NCBI RefSeq assembly: GCF_000003815.2
Contig: NC_049997.1
Coordinates: forward strand, 12,333,106 to 12,397,105
DNA from: Branchiostoma floridae
Taxonomy: Eukaryota > Chordata > Leptocardii > Amphioxiformes > Branchiostomatidae
DNA: 64,000 nt
Direction of reading: 5' to 3'
The notes beneath the pieces were generated by a model. The model was not told the DNA's origin. It ran no database searches and worked only from the letters and a program-made list of their open reading frames with translations. Both the position numbers and the translations under genes were made by a program. Below, piece by piece: positions 1 to 21,490 of this stretch. The first letter of the stretch is position 1; each line of letters starts with the position of its first letter.

Positions 1-388
1 CATATGCAAATGAGGCACGGAACCGGCTTGACCGAAGCATGCATGTAAATCGGTAAATATAAGCATTTTTCTTGTTTCCAAAACCACTAAATGATGTTGA
101 AGAGATACTTTGGTGTTGTCCAGTGCTTATCAAACGGTTGATGTAACTGAAATATTGCTACATACCTGGATTTTATGGAGATTTTTCCCACTGCTTCAAG
201 ACCACTACGATCACCGCCGCCGTCACGTTCCCAGGGTAGTTCAAACAGGAAGTGCGTCACTAAATATTCTCCGTCGTTCCCAGAACTGTTACCCAAACCG
301 GAAATGACGTAACTTAGACCAATGCTGAGATCTGAGCTGTGTAACAGGTGGCAAAAAATGTATGTCGGCTACAACCTCGATGTTATTA

Positions 389-1460
389 CCTCCATGAAAT
401 GTCATGGAATGGAGGTTATATTTTCTGTTATGTGTCTCTGTCTGTGTAGATGATTACTCAAGAACAGCTGGATGGATTGGTTTCATACTTGTTGTGTTGG
501 TGGGGTGTGATAAAAGCTTGAATCGATGAGATTTTGTGAGCCGTATCTGTCGTTATAATCGATGTAATAATATCAGAAATCACCCCTATATTTGAGGTAT
601 ATTGGTACAGGCATCGTGCTTTATGTGTTTTTTAATGGGCTTAGCTCCAAGCAGATGGTGACAGCTGTTTGGGGAACCCCGAGGTTTTTTGAATATGATA
701 ATTAGTTTTATTTATGTCTGCTTAGGATATCATGGAGATGTGAAGCGTAAGTATAATTGTAAGAAGTTGAGGTACATTTAACGGTAATGCTTAACAGGTA
801 TGGATGTCTCACATACTGTACTGCTGATTTGATTTTGAGTGACATGGTGATTAAAATGCCATTAGGTCCTCTCATCTGGGTTGGGTGTCAGAAGTTTTAT
901 GGGCGACACAGATGTTCTGATTTTGTTACGATAAGGGACAGTTGTTAGTTGTCTCTTTCGTAGCCAATGGTACTTGTTTTTTAGCAGACAGGGTTGTCGC
1001 CAAGTTTTCATCTTACAGTTGGTGTAGGGCTGTCAGAGGAAAGTGTGCATCTCGTTTTTGTACCGTGTGAACAGCTGTTATGACATATTGTTGGAAAATC
1101 AAATCACCATCTGACTAAATTTGGCCACATCCCTTCTTCTTTTTGAGTTTCCCAACTTCCTCCCACCACACCGCTCTGAGGCACATAGTCGAACCTCAAT
1201 AATGCTGACAACCTTAGACAGCTTAAATGCCAAACATCAAGCTTAAGGAACACCACGCTACCATATGCCGTCGACCTCTTAAACGCACATTACACAATTA
1301 AGAGTCCCATTTTAATAATTACTAATCAGATGGACATCATCTGTGTCATTAAATAAATACACCACTACTTTCCCATAACATTTATAACCATTACTCTCAA
1401 ATACAACCGACTATAAATATACATACCATCCACAAAAAAGCAATAAATATTTCATGGAGG
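389..1460. mobile_element. Inverted-repeat DNA transposon remnant, TA target site (Tc1/mariner-like)
   Basis: The left end begins CCTCCATGAAAT (389-400) and the right end is its exact reverse complement (1449-1460). Both are flanked by TA (387-388 and 1461-1462), the target duplication typical of Tc1/mariner-type elements. The 1.07 kb between them has no transposase reading frame, so it is non-autonomous or decayed. The left end also contains a small internal hairpin in which GGAGGT mirrors ACCTCC. Family assignment is inference from the TA and terminal repeats only. Confidence 0.5.
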
Positions 1461-1462
1461 TA

Positions 1463-2640
1463 TGAGGTCCCCGAACTCTAGTTCAAAATGAAAAAAGGTA
1501 GAATAGTCTTGACCATAATTTTTGAAAGTAGTTCTGGTCTCCTTCATTCCACGGGAGTCAAAACTCCCAAAGTGCAAAGGCATCTTTGCACACTGGGAGC
1601 ATTTTATACTTTTTGAACCGATCGCTTCATACCCAAACTCTGCTACAAGTCAAACTGGAAAAAATAACATAGAGGAAAAATATTGCTGAAAGCCTATATT
1701 CATAGATGTGTGGTTTAACCTTTCTTTATCATTTTTTGACATCCCCAATATTATATGTTATGTTTTTGATACAGCGAATGCAGTGTACACTTTTCTCTGC
1801 TTTTCAACTGTCCTGACGTGTGTTAATAAGATCTTTTGATGTAAATATCTTTGAATCACTGCTACATATAAGACATTCATCATTTGAGTCAAAATTACAT
1901 TAGATGTGGAACAAGCAATACAAAGGCAAATAAAAACGACTTCCACAGTAAGCATTTATTGCACTAGAAATTATGTCAGAAGAAACAAGAGAACAAAGAT
2001 GTCATGATCTGTTTTTGTTGTTTAAAAATATAATCTTAACAATGAGTGCAATGTAGAATCGTCTTATTGTAGTGTTTATGTTATAGTTGTACGATATGTT
2101 CTTGTGAGTAGCAAATGAAGGTGCGATACTCAATGTAAACAAGCCTGATCATTGGGCTTTCTAGCCGCAAGTTGGCTGTGAAATGAATAAACCATTCTCT
2201 CTCTCTCTCTCTAGAATTGGCAATACAGACCACCTAGACAAAATAACAACGACTTGTTGACTTTGTATTCTCTGAGTAACGTGATTGACTAGACTAACTT
2301 CACTAGTGGCTATAGGACAGAGAATAGTTCGTCAGGGGAGTTTGGTCATCATAGGGTTTCATTGGCATTGACCCGATTATTGCTTTTTTTGTCAAATTCT
2401 ACGATCCGTATCCCCGTAGGAAGGCCTAATGGAGGCTATGGACTTTGAAGTTTGAGGCAAACTAGTACCTTTTCAGAACATCGGAGTGTCATACTGTAAA
2501 GTTTATTGCAAATCCTTGCCCGTGGGCTAATTGCAAGTAACATAAGAGATTCAAACAGTGTAAAAACAATATCTCAAGTGTCTACTCTAGTCTAAACTTA
2601 GTAAAAGCTAACTCTAGATCCTGGGTTATTGGGTTCGACT
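1463..2640. other. Gene-free stretch
   Basis: No coding exon or RNA gene was recognised. The only structure is a short CT microsatellite near 2198-2212. A perfect tRNA B-box-like string (GGTTCGACTCC) lies at about 2631-2641, with no matching A box or cloverleaf. Confidence 0.5.
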
Positions 2641-2647
2641 CCTAACA

Positions 2648-4212
2648 CTATACGTCATTGTTCCCATTAAAACACCGCCTCGTAAGTACGTTCCATATCT
2701 CCCTGTACCCTTTTCTGATTTTCGTGTTCATGACGCCATAGATTATGGGGTTCGCGGCAGCATTCCCTGCCCACAAAAGCAACCCTATCAGCAACGCTTC
2801 CTCTGAAACACGGTCGTCTATAATGACCATCACCATCGCTGGTACGTTACAAACAACACAGCACACAAAAATCGACATCAGCATCTTCAACATTTCTCTC
2901 TCTGCGCGGGACCTTCTAAAGTCGAACTGCCTTCCGACATCACGTATGGATGCTAGGCTTGTGGTGGCGCTACGATTAACACTCAACGTTAACAGTGTTC
3001 TGGGACTTCTACAGCGGTCTGATGGAGGTTGTAACGTTGTCGTGTCGCGATCGCTTACCGAAGAGATGTTGTCTTCTGTGATTCTGAAATCCCGATCTTC
3101 TGATGATCTGCTTTCTAAACTAAGAGAGACCGTAAGGCGAGGGTTGGTTTTCTTTTGAGTCAGGATCCCCGCCTTTGATCCACAAGTCTTATCGCTGTGG
3201 ATTGTAGCCACGTCGATGGATTCAAGTGGTAACTGCCCAGATTCTGTTGTCCAATCAGAGAGGAGTAAGTTATTTCTCTTCGGTTTACGTGTTGCTGTGT
3301 CATCTGTAGTAGTATGTAATGTGTTTGGATCGCTACTGAAGCTGGTCGAAGGTCTGTTTACTGACTCATGATCAGGATAGAATATTTTTGGTACTTGCAT
3401 TCCTACTTGCTTCTTCTTGCATACAATACGAACTTCTTTATTTTGGGTATTGTCTTTTGGGGCTATTGATATCGACCCAGGCAGACAAATCTCTTGGTCT
3501 TCTACTGTGAAGTCATTTGTCTTTGTCGTAAGTTCTGATCTAGTATTGCCAGCGGTTTCCCCGGTTTCCCGAGTATCAATAACATTGTTTGTATGCTCTG
3601 CATGGGACATGCACGAAGCCGATGCAGAATTTTGTCGCGAGTTGACCAGAATTGTATTTGTGCTCCTCCTCGTGGCCATGTACATGGCGACGTAGAAGAC
3701 CATCGCTACGACGCAGGGGAGAATTAGTACCCCCACTGCCAAAGTGGTCTTCACCTGGGTGTTGATCATCCGTACAGCCGCGCACCGCTTCAGCTTTTGG
3801 CTGTAGGAAACGTTGTCCACAGGATGTACATGTGGCGCGATGAACGCTAACACGGGAACCAACCAAGCCAGGGCAACCTCAGCACACACTGCCTTGGTGG
3901 ATGTCATGGCGGGAAAGCGGTGGAAGTGGATAACCCGGAAATACCTGTACACGGCGATACATCCCATGTGGCACAGCGACACGCCCCACAGTACCGGAGC
4001 GGTGTACGACTGGAGGACACACAGGCCCCAGGGTAGGCGGAACTCGGGGTTTAACAGCACGTTGACCCACATTGGAGGGTGGAGGGCGGTGAAGAGGATG
4101 TCCGAGACACTGAGGCTCGCCAAGGGGGCGTTCTCGCGTTTCCGTAGACTCGGACACAGCGTTAGCGCCAGAATGACCATCAGATTCCCGATGATACTCT
4201 GAGCAATAAAAA
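2648..4212 (-). CDS. Class A (rhodopsin-like) GPCR, last coding exon
   Basis: This single exon encodes almost all of a seven-helix receptor that would sit in the plasma membrane. Visible landmarks are: TM1 with GN (IIGNLMVILAL), TM2 with LSVSD, the TM3 cysteine (PWGLC), an extracellular loop 2 cysteine (KRCAA), TM5, a very long intracellular loop 3 of roughly 230 residues, TM6 and TM7 with NPIIY. The exon starts just after a pyrimidine-rich tract and CTGCAG on the minus strand, in phase 1, so the N-terminus must come from an unidentified exon at higher coordinates. The DRY motif is YRY, and TM6 reads CNVP where CWxP is usual. The TM7 end (IIYGVMNxKxRKGY) recalls melatonin/moody/GPR84-type receptors. 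Class A membership is firm; the subfamily and ligand are guesses. Confidence 0.85.
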
Positions 4213-7200
4213 CTGCAGGGCAGAAACCAGAATTAGAATAAAAGAATAGCATGCACTGGTACGCCCAAGGATAGGCAGGAGGCCTAAGTAAGTCAAAGTT
4301 AAAGTCAAACAGTAAGCATACAGTAGCAGGAGGTGGAAACCTCGGCGGAAAAGGAAAACTCCCCAAATCCCAAATTGTATAGGCCGCAGGTTAGGCTCTG
4401 TATAGTAGTATGGCACCTAGTCTCCTTAGGCTCTGACTATTTTCGACGTTTTTTAGGCGATTTCATCGGGCTATCTATTTTGCCTAGGCCGCGAGATATC
4501 AAGAAAATGATGCAAAATACAAAGCCCGATTAAAAAGGCCTAAAAAACTGTCAAAAAGCAGTCGGAGCCTAACCTCTCCTTGGAGAGTATACTGCACTGC
4601 GCCTACCTCAGAATTTCCCCCTCCCTCTTTACAGCAGCGTTTTTGTTAGATAACAGGGATCTGTCTGCTGGTTGATAGGCTCTCGTTGTGCTTTGTTCCA
4701 TGATAGAGTTCAAATAAGGATTGCCGTTGGTTGATATGACAAAGACGGTTATTACTGGCATTTCTTTCAAACATGGGACTACTGATAGTGCAATACAGGT
4801 ATATAAATGGCTCACGGTAGAATTTGAAAGCTTGCCCCTGCCAGAGCCAATGTAGAAACGTCGCCAATACATTACACGTAACATTTATGACACTAACGAA
4901 GCAATCAGAAAAAAAGGTATAGACAGAAAAAAGGATGAATTCCCATTTAATACCATAAAAATCAAGACTGGATTAGATAGTATGATAATTGTGGGCACAG
5001 CTTGAATTATTGTCAGCCCTGTAAAACATCCAAAAGTTTTAGAATAAGACAAACAAGTAAAACAAATCTCCCGTGCGATACAACTCATATCTTTTTTTTA
5101 TTCAAACATTTAAAAAATAACACAATATGACAAAGAGGTAGCGAACTCAAGTACAAGACTTATCTTTACGCTATCCCTTACATAAAACAAAGCGTACATT
5201 TTTTACAAAGAGAAATCAAGTAAAAATGAAAAGCAAAGGAAAATCACGTCTGACAGAAAATAATACATTGTACATAATATAACAAGAAAAGATAAACGCT
5301 AGTCCAGTTTCCCACCCAATCTTGAAATAATTGGACACATAACAAAAACTCATATTTGTAGGGTCACCAAAGACTGTAGCACTAGCACTCTAGCTAGGTC
5401 ACAAACGGGTGGAAACAGAGAGTATAATTAATAAGATATCAAATATAGGAGATTTTGATGATCATGAACTTACTGATCATGATGACAACGACGACATACT
5501 GGAGTACTGGCGAGATGGTCATGTTGGTAACGATAACTGGCTGCAACTCACAGGATAAAAAAATCTGCTATCTTGCCGAGCAAGGCTGCTCAGGCAACTG
5601 TCCGTATCATATGCAACTGTCCGGTAATAATTCAATCGCACGATTACCTTACATAAGCGTACAGAGGCTTTTATACGAGGATGATCAGATGATGATCAAA
5701 GTCTGCAAACTTGTCTTTGTAGTCGCTCAACGTAGCGTTCAGTTTGTTCTGCTCTGTTTCACGTCCCCTCTAGGTTTCGTCGGAGGCATTTCTTAAACAC
5801 TTTGATTGATTATCAAAAGACGTATTGACGTAAATAATCAGATTGGAAACGGTCAAAGTGGCAAATTCAACCAATGGACATACTACAGATGTGATAGGTA
5901 TACAGCGTATGTGCTGGATAAAAATAATAAAGAAATGTATACCTAGAAATAAACACAAATCATGCCCACGACTAGCTCCTCTTTTTCCGTTTTGTGTATT
6001 TTTGTGTCTTTTGTATCATATTTTTCGTTCCCGAAAGCTGCCCGGTCGGGCCCCATGTGACCTCTGCATATATAGCTGTACATCTAAACCAATTCACAAA
6101 ACAACAAGGTGCATCGGTCAAACGAATCAGTTTTTCACCGTGGCGTGTGTATAACACTTTCACAGAAAGCAAACGATGTTGCAAGCGGTAAACAACATTT
6201 ATATGAGAATGTTTTGATTTCAATAAATATATGGAAATTCGCTGTGCAGGAATAATCATGCTCTTATTCATTGTTTTTATCATAAAACCTTCACACTGAA
6301 TACAACAAATGTATGATTTCAAAGCGCCTTTGAAGTTTCTACATCCTGTACTTAAGGGAGTATGAGAAAACTCAACCAACGTTTCCTTTCCCTTGTGTAT
6401 AAGATAAGAATGTTGAACCTTCTCTATTGGTCTTGGCTGTGCAGTTTTATCGTATATCAAGCTGGGGAATACTTGAAAATACACAATTGGGATGATAAAA
6501 GATAAGCCTTACCCTTTTATGTAAAAGATTGAGAGGTCGCCCGAAGAAATCGTCCAGGCAACAATTCCCATAACAGTTCACCGCCGCTTGCTCTGTCGTC
6601 ACAATGTACGTTAAGCGGAATTGATGAGTGTCTTTGCTCGTCATTTTGACTCTTCTTATCTCTCAGTTGATCGTTTTATGATATGACAATTGATCGGCGT
6701 TTTGTAGTTCAAAGCCTGCAATCGTTTTAAGCCATATGTCAGCAGAATGATGATTAGGGACGCAGAAGAGATGACAAATAGTTCAAAGGTTGCAGCTATT
6801 CAGATAGAAACGAGGGTACAACTTTGAACTAAAACGTATACGTATCACGTAGAAGTAACAAATAAAGAAAAGGCTCACAGCAATCAAACGTAGTATAGAT
6901 CTACTTTTTTTTTGCAAATCTGTCGCTTCCTTTCCACTGAACAAAAAATTATCTGAACATTTCATTTTCATCGTATCATTTAATTTCGATTTTCAACGTT
7001 ATGCTGTTTTTCTACCTATATCCAACAGAACACAGAATTGCTATGACATATTACGCTGACATACTTTTAAAACACTTGCGTAATCGAACTATCAAAAATA
7101 AGTTTGTATCATGGCCCATGTGGGAAGGATAGTGATGTATCTGTAATGTGGATCTTAACAAATCAAACCAACCCAAATCAACCCAAACCGAACCGAACCA

Positions 7201-7343
7201 AACCAAACCAAACCAAACCAAACCAATCAAGCAAGCAAGCAAACCAAACAATTCGAGAAGGACCACAGTGATCACATTTCAGTCTTCATTTAGAGCAAGC
7301 GACATACGTGAGCTAGGTCGACACACAGATCAGTATTAGCAAG
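4213..7343. other. Upstream of GPCR exon; no gene recognised
   Basis: Several short open frames occur here, but none shows family motifs plus splice signals. The first exon of the minus-strand GPCR could lie here and was not identified. AT-rich throughout. Confidence 0.4.
7160..7230. repeat. (AACCA)n-type microsatellite
   Basis: Short pentanucleotide repeat, purest at 7194-7224, grading into CAAG repeats at 7228-7240. It lies about 110 bp upstream of the esterase start codon. Confidence 0.8.
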
Positions 7344-15406
<8,063 letters not shown>

Positions 15407-15837
15407 TAATAGACCCCCAGCCCCAAACAACCAAGAAATCAAATAAAACAAAAAAGAAACTTGTTTTCCACGTTTTAACCATGCGTTTCTGACCGCGAAA
15501 ATACAACGCACGCTCTCCACGTGTTTTATCTATCGTTTTCTCTGACCACGCGTACATATAATGTAGAGGTATGTCAGCTAGCAGGAAGCGACACACTTGT
15601 AAGGAAGACTATACTGCGGTCATTTCTGACGCGATACGGCAACCATTCTTGCTCACAAATGTCATGCTCAAGGTTGTCTGTCAGGAATATAGAAAAGATA
15701 CAGATTTGTCTAAGCAGATGTGCGTGTTTTTTGTTTTGGTGTGTGCATTTATTTTCTGTATTAGTTTTCTTATAGAATAGCTGTATGTAAAGCTTAGTTA
15801 AGTGATCATGATACAGTTCTTTCGAGAGGATGTGGGT

Positions 15838-15853
15838 GGCCCTGAAAAGGGCC
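15838..15853 (-). terminator. Histone 3' stem-loop (H2A, unit A)
   Basis: On the minus strand it reads GGCCCTTTTCAGGGCC, followed by ACCC and then a purine-rich element (CGAAAGAACT). This is the processing signal of replication-dependent histone mRNAs. Confidence 0.95.
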
Positions 15854-15879
15854 GGGGTTTAAATCTCTCCGTCTGGATC

Positions 15880-16523
<644 letters not shown>

Positions 16524-16886
16524 ATGCCGCCAAGTGGAAAAGCTGCTAAGAAAGCTGGCAAAGCCAGGCCCGCTGGAGACAAGAAGCGCGGAAGGAGGAG
16601 AAAGAGAAGGGAAACCTTCGGTGTCTACATCTACAAGGTGCTGAAGCAGGTGCACCCCGACACCGGTGTCTCCAGCAAGGCCATGGGCATCATGAACTCC
16701 TTCGTCAACGACATTTTCGAGCGCATCGCCGCCGAGGCTTCTCGTCTGGCTCACTACAACAAGCGCTCTACCATCAGCAGCCGCGAGATCCAGACCGCCG
16801 TGCGACTCCTGCTACCGGGCGAGCTGGCCAAGCACGCCGTCAGCGAGGGCACCAAGGCCGTCACCAAGTACACCAGCTCCAAGTAG
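16524..16886 (+). CDS. Histone H2B (unit A)
   Basis: Core histone of 120 residues, partner of H2A. The fold is canonical ([43 protein letters not shown]) and it ends AVTKYTSSK, which holds the C-terminal lysine equivalent to vertebrate H2B K120. The N-terminal tail is shorter than in vertebrates ([17 protein letters not shown]) and the basic patch is arginine-rich ([13 protein letters not shown]), with Thr where Ser is usual. Intact; the same protein is encoded at 58013-58375. Confidence 0.98.
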   Translation: MPPSGKAAKKAGKARPAGDKKRGRRRKRRETFGVYIYKVLKQVHPDTGVSSKAMGIMNSFVNDIFERIAAEASRLAHYNKRSTISSREIQTAVRLLLPGELAKHAVSEGTKAVTKYTSSK

Positions 16887-16910
16887 ACCTACGGCACAAG
16901 CTATAACCCC

Positions 16911-16926
16911 GGCCTTTTTCAAGGCC
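16911..16926 (+). terminator. Histone 3' stem-loop (H2B, unit A)
   Basis: GGCCTTTTTCAAGGCC followed by ACCCA and a purine-rich AAAAGAG element. The stem carries a compensatory T-A pair compared with the other histone genes here (CCTTTTTCAAGG versus CCCTTTTCAGGG). Confidence 0.93.
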
Positions 16927-17762
16927 ACCCACATCCTCACAAAAGAGCTATACCAGTCACGCTTTCCATGACCCAACACACGCACACAAATCACTAACCT
17001 GTGACCGCAGGTACTATTGCACCATTTCCGGTAAAATAACACACCAACTAGAAGTCACACCAACTACCCGTCTATACATCAACAGAAGGAAAACAAAGGA
17101 AGGATATCATTATGACGCAATAAATTTCGAACACAATTGCAATGACATATGTACGTCCCTTTTGACGTTCTTTAGAACAATGCCCGGATCGCACGGCGTT
17201 GTCTTTCTCTGCAACGTAAACAGACAATGCCTCAGGTTTACGTGTAGCCAAACTTTTGGGTGCAATTTGGGTAGCTTTACTTTACTTTTGTCGATGAATC
17301 GAAATCCCCGATGGCGAACAAAGTATGATTTGGGTCATCAGGTCGCATTACACCAAAAGCGAACATAGAAGGCATGATTTGGGTCATCAGGTCACAAGGC
17401 CGTCTTACCATTTGCGCGGACTAATTCACCGTCTTCTCCCAAACCGCAAAATTCAACACAACACAACAAACATCGCCATCCAAATTAAAACGGACATAGT
17501 CTTACAACATTTACAACAATTGCGCACTCCATCACATACAATCAACAATCTAGTACACCCCACAACAACACGAACTACTTCGTGCCCGAACTACATATGT
17601 CATCCAGCTAGAACATTACGTTACACGGTCAGTTTATTAGAAGAAAATGATTTGTTTTCCCTCGAATTATCATTATTCCTCCTTGTTTGTCTTGTCGGCG
17701 GGATACGCTCGGCATGGCATTGTCTTGCGCACCTCGTGTGGGCTGGGGGATGGCGTGCTCCC

Positions 17763-17821
17763 ATTGGCTAGTTGTGGCGGCGGCCAAGACTCCTCGTAGG
17801 TCCGCAGGGCGAATATTAAAG
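17763..17821 (+). promoter_or_regulatory. H4 promoter (unit A)
   Basis: Inverted CCAAT (ATTGG, 17763-17767), a GGTCCG element (17799-17804) like the H4 subtype-specific box, and an AT-rich TATA-like ATATTAAAG (17813-17821), about 80 bp before the start codon. Confidence 0.65.
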
Positions 17822-17827
17822 CGCTGA

Positions 17828-18211
<384 letters not shown>

Positions 18212-18246
18212 AGGACCCGACGGACTCACCATCGCAAGCGAACCCC

Positions 18247-18262
18247 GGCCCTTTTCAGGGCC
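18247..18262 (+). terminator. Histone 3' stem-loop (H4, unit A)
   Basis: GGCCCTTTTCAGGGCC then ACCCA and the purine-rich AAAAAAGAGC. Confidence 0.95.
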
Positions 18263-18886
18263 ACCCAAATATCCAAAAAAGAGCTGTATCTTCTCACCAT
18301 ACGATCGCACACATGAACACACCTGACTTTTATAACAATACACAAATGATGATAAAGAATAATTGAATGAATGAATGAATGAATTCCTATATTGCTGAGC
18401 CTAAGAACAGACCTCAACACATGTATATGAAGGTATCACGGGTCTAGTCAAACATAGTATCGAATAAAGACAAAGTCAAACCCAAGCCGGCCACGCAAGC
18501 ACTCAGCAACAACCGTGACCCCACCTCCGTTCTATATATTGATACTTTTGTGCGTCGTTAGTTGCCGAGAAATGCGTTTGAGTGAGACACAAGCGTACAT
18601 ATGTGTGTTCTCTATGAAATTCGAGTTTACGTGTTAGAAATTCATAAAAGTCACCCATTCCTAATTTCCTTTGCAAACTGGATAAGCCGTTGAACGTGGT
18701 CGAACGTCCCCGCTCACTTCCGAAGCGTGCTTACCGAAAAGATGTCAAATATCTCAAGATCTAAATACCACCGGCCAGCCGCTACCATGAAATTAGTAAG
18801 TGGAACATGTGCTTCTGTACGGAAACCGGTCCAATGTTGTGTTTGATGGCCGGGAAAGGAGAAATTTCACCGTAAAGTTAGAAAAG

Positions 18887-18894
18887 AAACACAA
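18887..18894 (+). promoter_or_regulatory. H1 box (unit A)
   Basis: Exact AAACACAA, the element found about 100 bp upstream of transcription starts of replication-dependent H1 genes. No clear TATA box lies between it and the coding region. Confidence 0.65.
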
Positions 18895-19029
18895 ATTTCG
18901 CCGGTACGGACAATAGGACACAGACAAGCTGTCGTGTTTCCGATCACGTCCGCACCGTGACTACTTGTACGCCAGCTTGACAAGATGTCGGGTTCATTTG
19001 CACGTCTATCGGAGACTTGTCACGCCAGC

Positions 19030-19605
19030 ATGTCCGCCGCAGCATCGTCCCCCAAGAAAGCCAGCAAGCCCAAGAAGGCTCCTGCGGCTCACCCGCCCAC
19101 CACCGCCATGATCACGGCGGCTGTGGAATCACTCAAGGACCGCACGGGTTCTTCGGTGCCGGCCATCAAGAAGTACATCGCCGCCAACTACAAGTTCGAC
19201 GTGGACAAGAAGTCTCACTTCATCAAGCGGGCCCTGAAAGCCTTGGTGGAGAAGGATACCCTGGTCCAGGTGAAAGGAACAGGGGCGTCGGGATCCTTCA
19301 AAATCAACGTGGCAGCCAAGAAGGCCGCCGAGAAGGCCGCCAAGAAGACTACCAAGAAGCCGGTCAAGAAACCCGTGGCCAAGAAGGCCGCCAAACCCAA
19401 GACCACCAAGCCTAAAAAGCCCAAGGCTAAGAAGGCTACCACCCCCAAGAAGTCTACCAAGAAGCCAGCGGCCAAGAAGTCTACCAAGAAGACTCCGGCA
19501 AAGAAACCTGCTGCCAAGAAAGCTGCCACCAAAAAGACCCCGGTAAAGAAGGCCGCCAAGAAGACGGCGCCCGCCAAGAAGGCGACCAAGCCCAAGAAGA
19601 AGTAG
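19030..19605 (+). CDS. Linker histone H1 (unit A)
   Basis: Linker histone that binds the nucleosome dyad and linker DNA. From the chosen start ([10 protein letters not shown]) it has 191 residues: a short N-tail, a winged-helix globular domain (about [15 protein letters not shown] to GASGSFKIN) and a Lys/Ala/Pro-rich C-tail with repeated KKPAAKK, KSTKK and TPKK motifs. An in-frame ATG at 18985 would add 15 residues ([15 protein letters not shown]). I prefer 19030 because the H1 box spacing puts the transcription start near 18985 and MSxxAxS is the usual H1 opening. Confidence 0.9.
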   Translation: MSAAASSPKKASKPKKAPAAHPPTTAMITAAVESLKDRTGSSVPAIKKYIAANYKFDVDKKSHFIKRALKALVEKDTLVQVKGTGASGSFKINVAAKKAAEKAAKKTTKKPVKKPVAKKAAKPKTTKPKKPKAKKATTPKKSTKKPAAKKSTKKTPAKKPAAKKAATKKTPVKKAAKKTAPAKKATKPKKK

Positions 19606-19636
19606 AGACCTGACCGTCACATTTTCTGCAAACCCC

Positions 19637-19652
19637 GGCCCTTTTCAGGGCC
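19637..19652 (+). terminator. Histone 3' stem-loop (H1, unit A)
   Basis: GGCCCTTTTCAGGGCC then ACCCA and the purine-rich AAAAGAAC, 31 bp after the H1 stop. Confidence 0.95.
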
Positions 19653-20162
19653 ACCCACATCCTCTCAAAAGAACTATGTCAATCACGTCTCAAAGTTATA
19701 CTTTTTCCACACGAATACACGCTATCCCGCCAAATAATTGATAATGAACGAAATATAAGATACAATGTAAGATCCTCCCTCCCACACACATACACACATA
19801 CACGGACGATGGTGAGGGAAGACCTTTATTGTAGATACATACAACAACCAGACGACAAATGACACATTAGATACGTGAAATGTATTGAATATCTACCAAA
19901 AACTAACGAATGAATGAACACACGCGCACACGCTATCAGAATATTGTTACAGAAGACGTCGCCGATATTGACGATATTCATTTATCAACCCAAAACTTGA
20001 CTGTGCAGAAATGTGTCTCGTTTAAACTGCTATCACTTGTAATCTCCCATTGTAGCCAATAGCCATTCTTTAGTGTTCAAGTTCCTTGCCACATTCTTCG
20101 GCAGGAGCCCAAACCGTGCCGAGCTTGCTGCAAAAAACGGATCCTAGAGTCAAGAAAACTGA

Positions 20163-20258
20163 CCAATGGCAAGGTCTGATTTGGGCAAGAGAACCAATCA
20201 GACGTCAGAGTGGCGTCCAATTGAAATCTGCGGACATCTAATTAGCGGGTCTTATAAA
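20163..20258 (+). promoter_or_regulatory. H3 promoter (unit B H3)
   Basis: Three CCAAT boxes (20163-20167, 20193-20197, 20217-20221) and a TATA box TATAAA (20253-20258), 65 bp before the start codon. Confidence 0.8.
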
Positions 20259-20310
20259 TTCACACTCCGCCGTGCGCCGACTACTTTCATTGTCTTGCAC
20301 TTGAGCGTAG

Positions 20311-20733
<423 letters not shown>

Positions 20734-20761
20734 GGAGGATCAGAACAAGATCGACAACCCC

Positions 20762-20777
20762 GGCCCTTTTCAGGGCC
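20762..20777 (+). terminator. Histone 3' stem-loop (H3, unit B)
   Basis: GGCCCTTTTCAGGGCC then ACCTA and a purine-rich AGAAAGA. Confidence 0.95.
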
Positions 20778-21243
20778 ACCTACATATCCCAGAAAGATTT
20801 ATATCGTTCGCGTTTCTTGCAACATTTGAATCAGAATCCCTGTTACACAAAGTTTACACGTTTGCCCCCCTTCCCCCTCATACTTGCACACACAAACCAA
20901 TCAGCCGACAGGGGATTAAATCAGTACTTGTGAAATAATAAGACTCCCAGCCCCAAACAACCTAGAAATCAAATAAAACAAAAAAGAAACTTGTTTTCCA
21001 CGTTTTAACCATGCGTTTCTGACCGCGAAAATACAACGCACGCTCTCCACGTGTTTTATCTATCGTTTTCTCTGACCACGCGTACATATAATGTAGAGGT
21101 ATGTCAGCTAGCAGGAAGCGACACACTTGTAAGGAAGACTATACTGCGGTCATTTCTGACGCGATACGGCAACCATTCTTGCTCACAAATGTCATGCTCA
21201 AGGTTGTCTGTCAGGAATATAGAAAAGATACAGATTTGTCTAG

Positions 21244-21450
<207 letters not shown>

Positions 21451-21474
21451 ACCTACGGCACAAGCTATAACCCC

Positions 21475-21490
21475 GGCCTTTTTCAAGGCC
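21475..21490 (+). terminator. Histone 3' stem-loop kept on H2B fragment (unit B)
   Basis: GGCCTTTTTCAAGGCC followed by ACCCA; intact although the gene is truncated. Confidence 0.9.

Noticed and set aside
2620-2645. Perfect tRNA B-box-like string
   Set aside because: No A box at the right distance and no cloverleaf could be drawn.
19129-19620. Long Leu/Gly-rich open frames antisense to H1 (also at the other H1 copies)
   Set aside because: They mirror the repetitive Lys/Ala codons of the H1 tail; no start context or family match.
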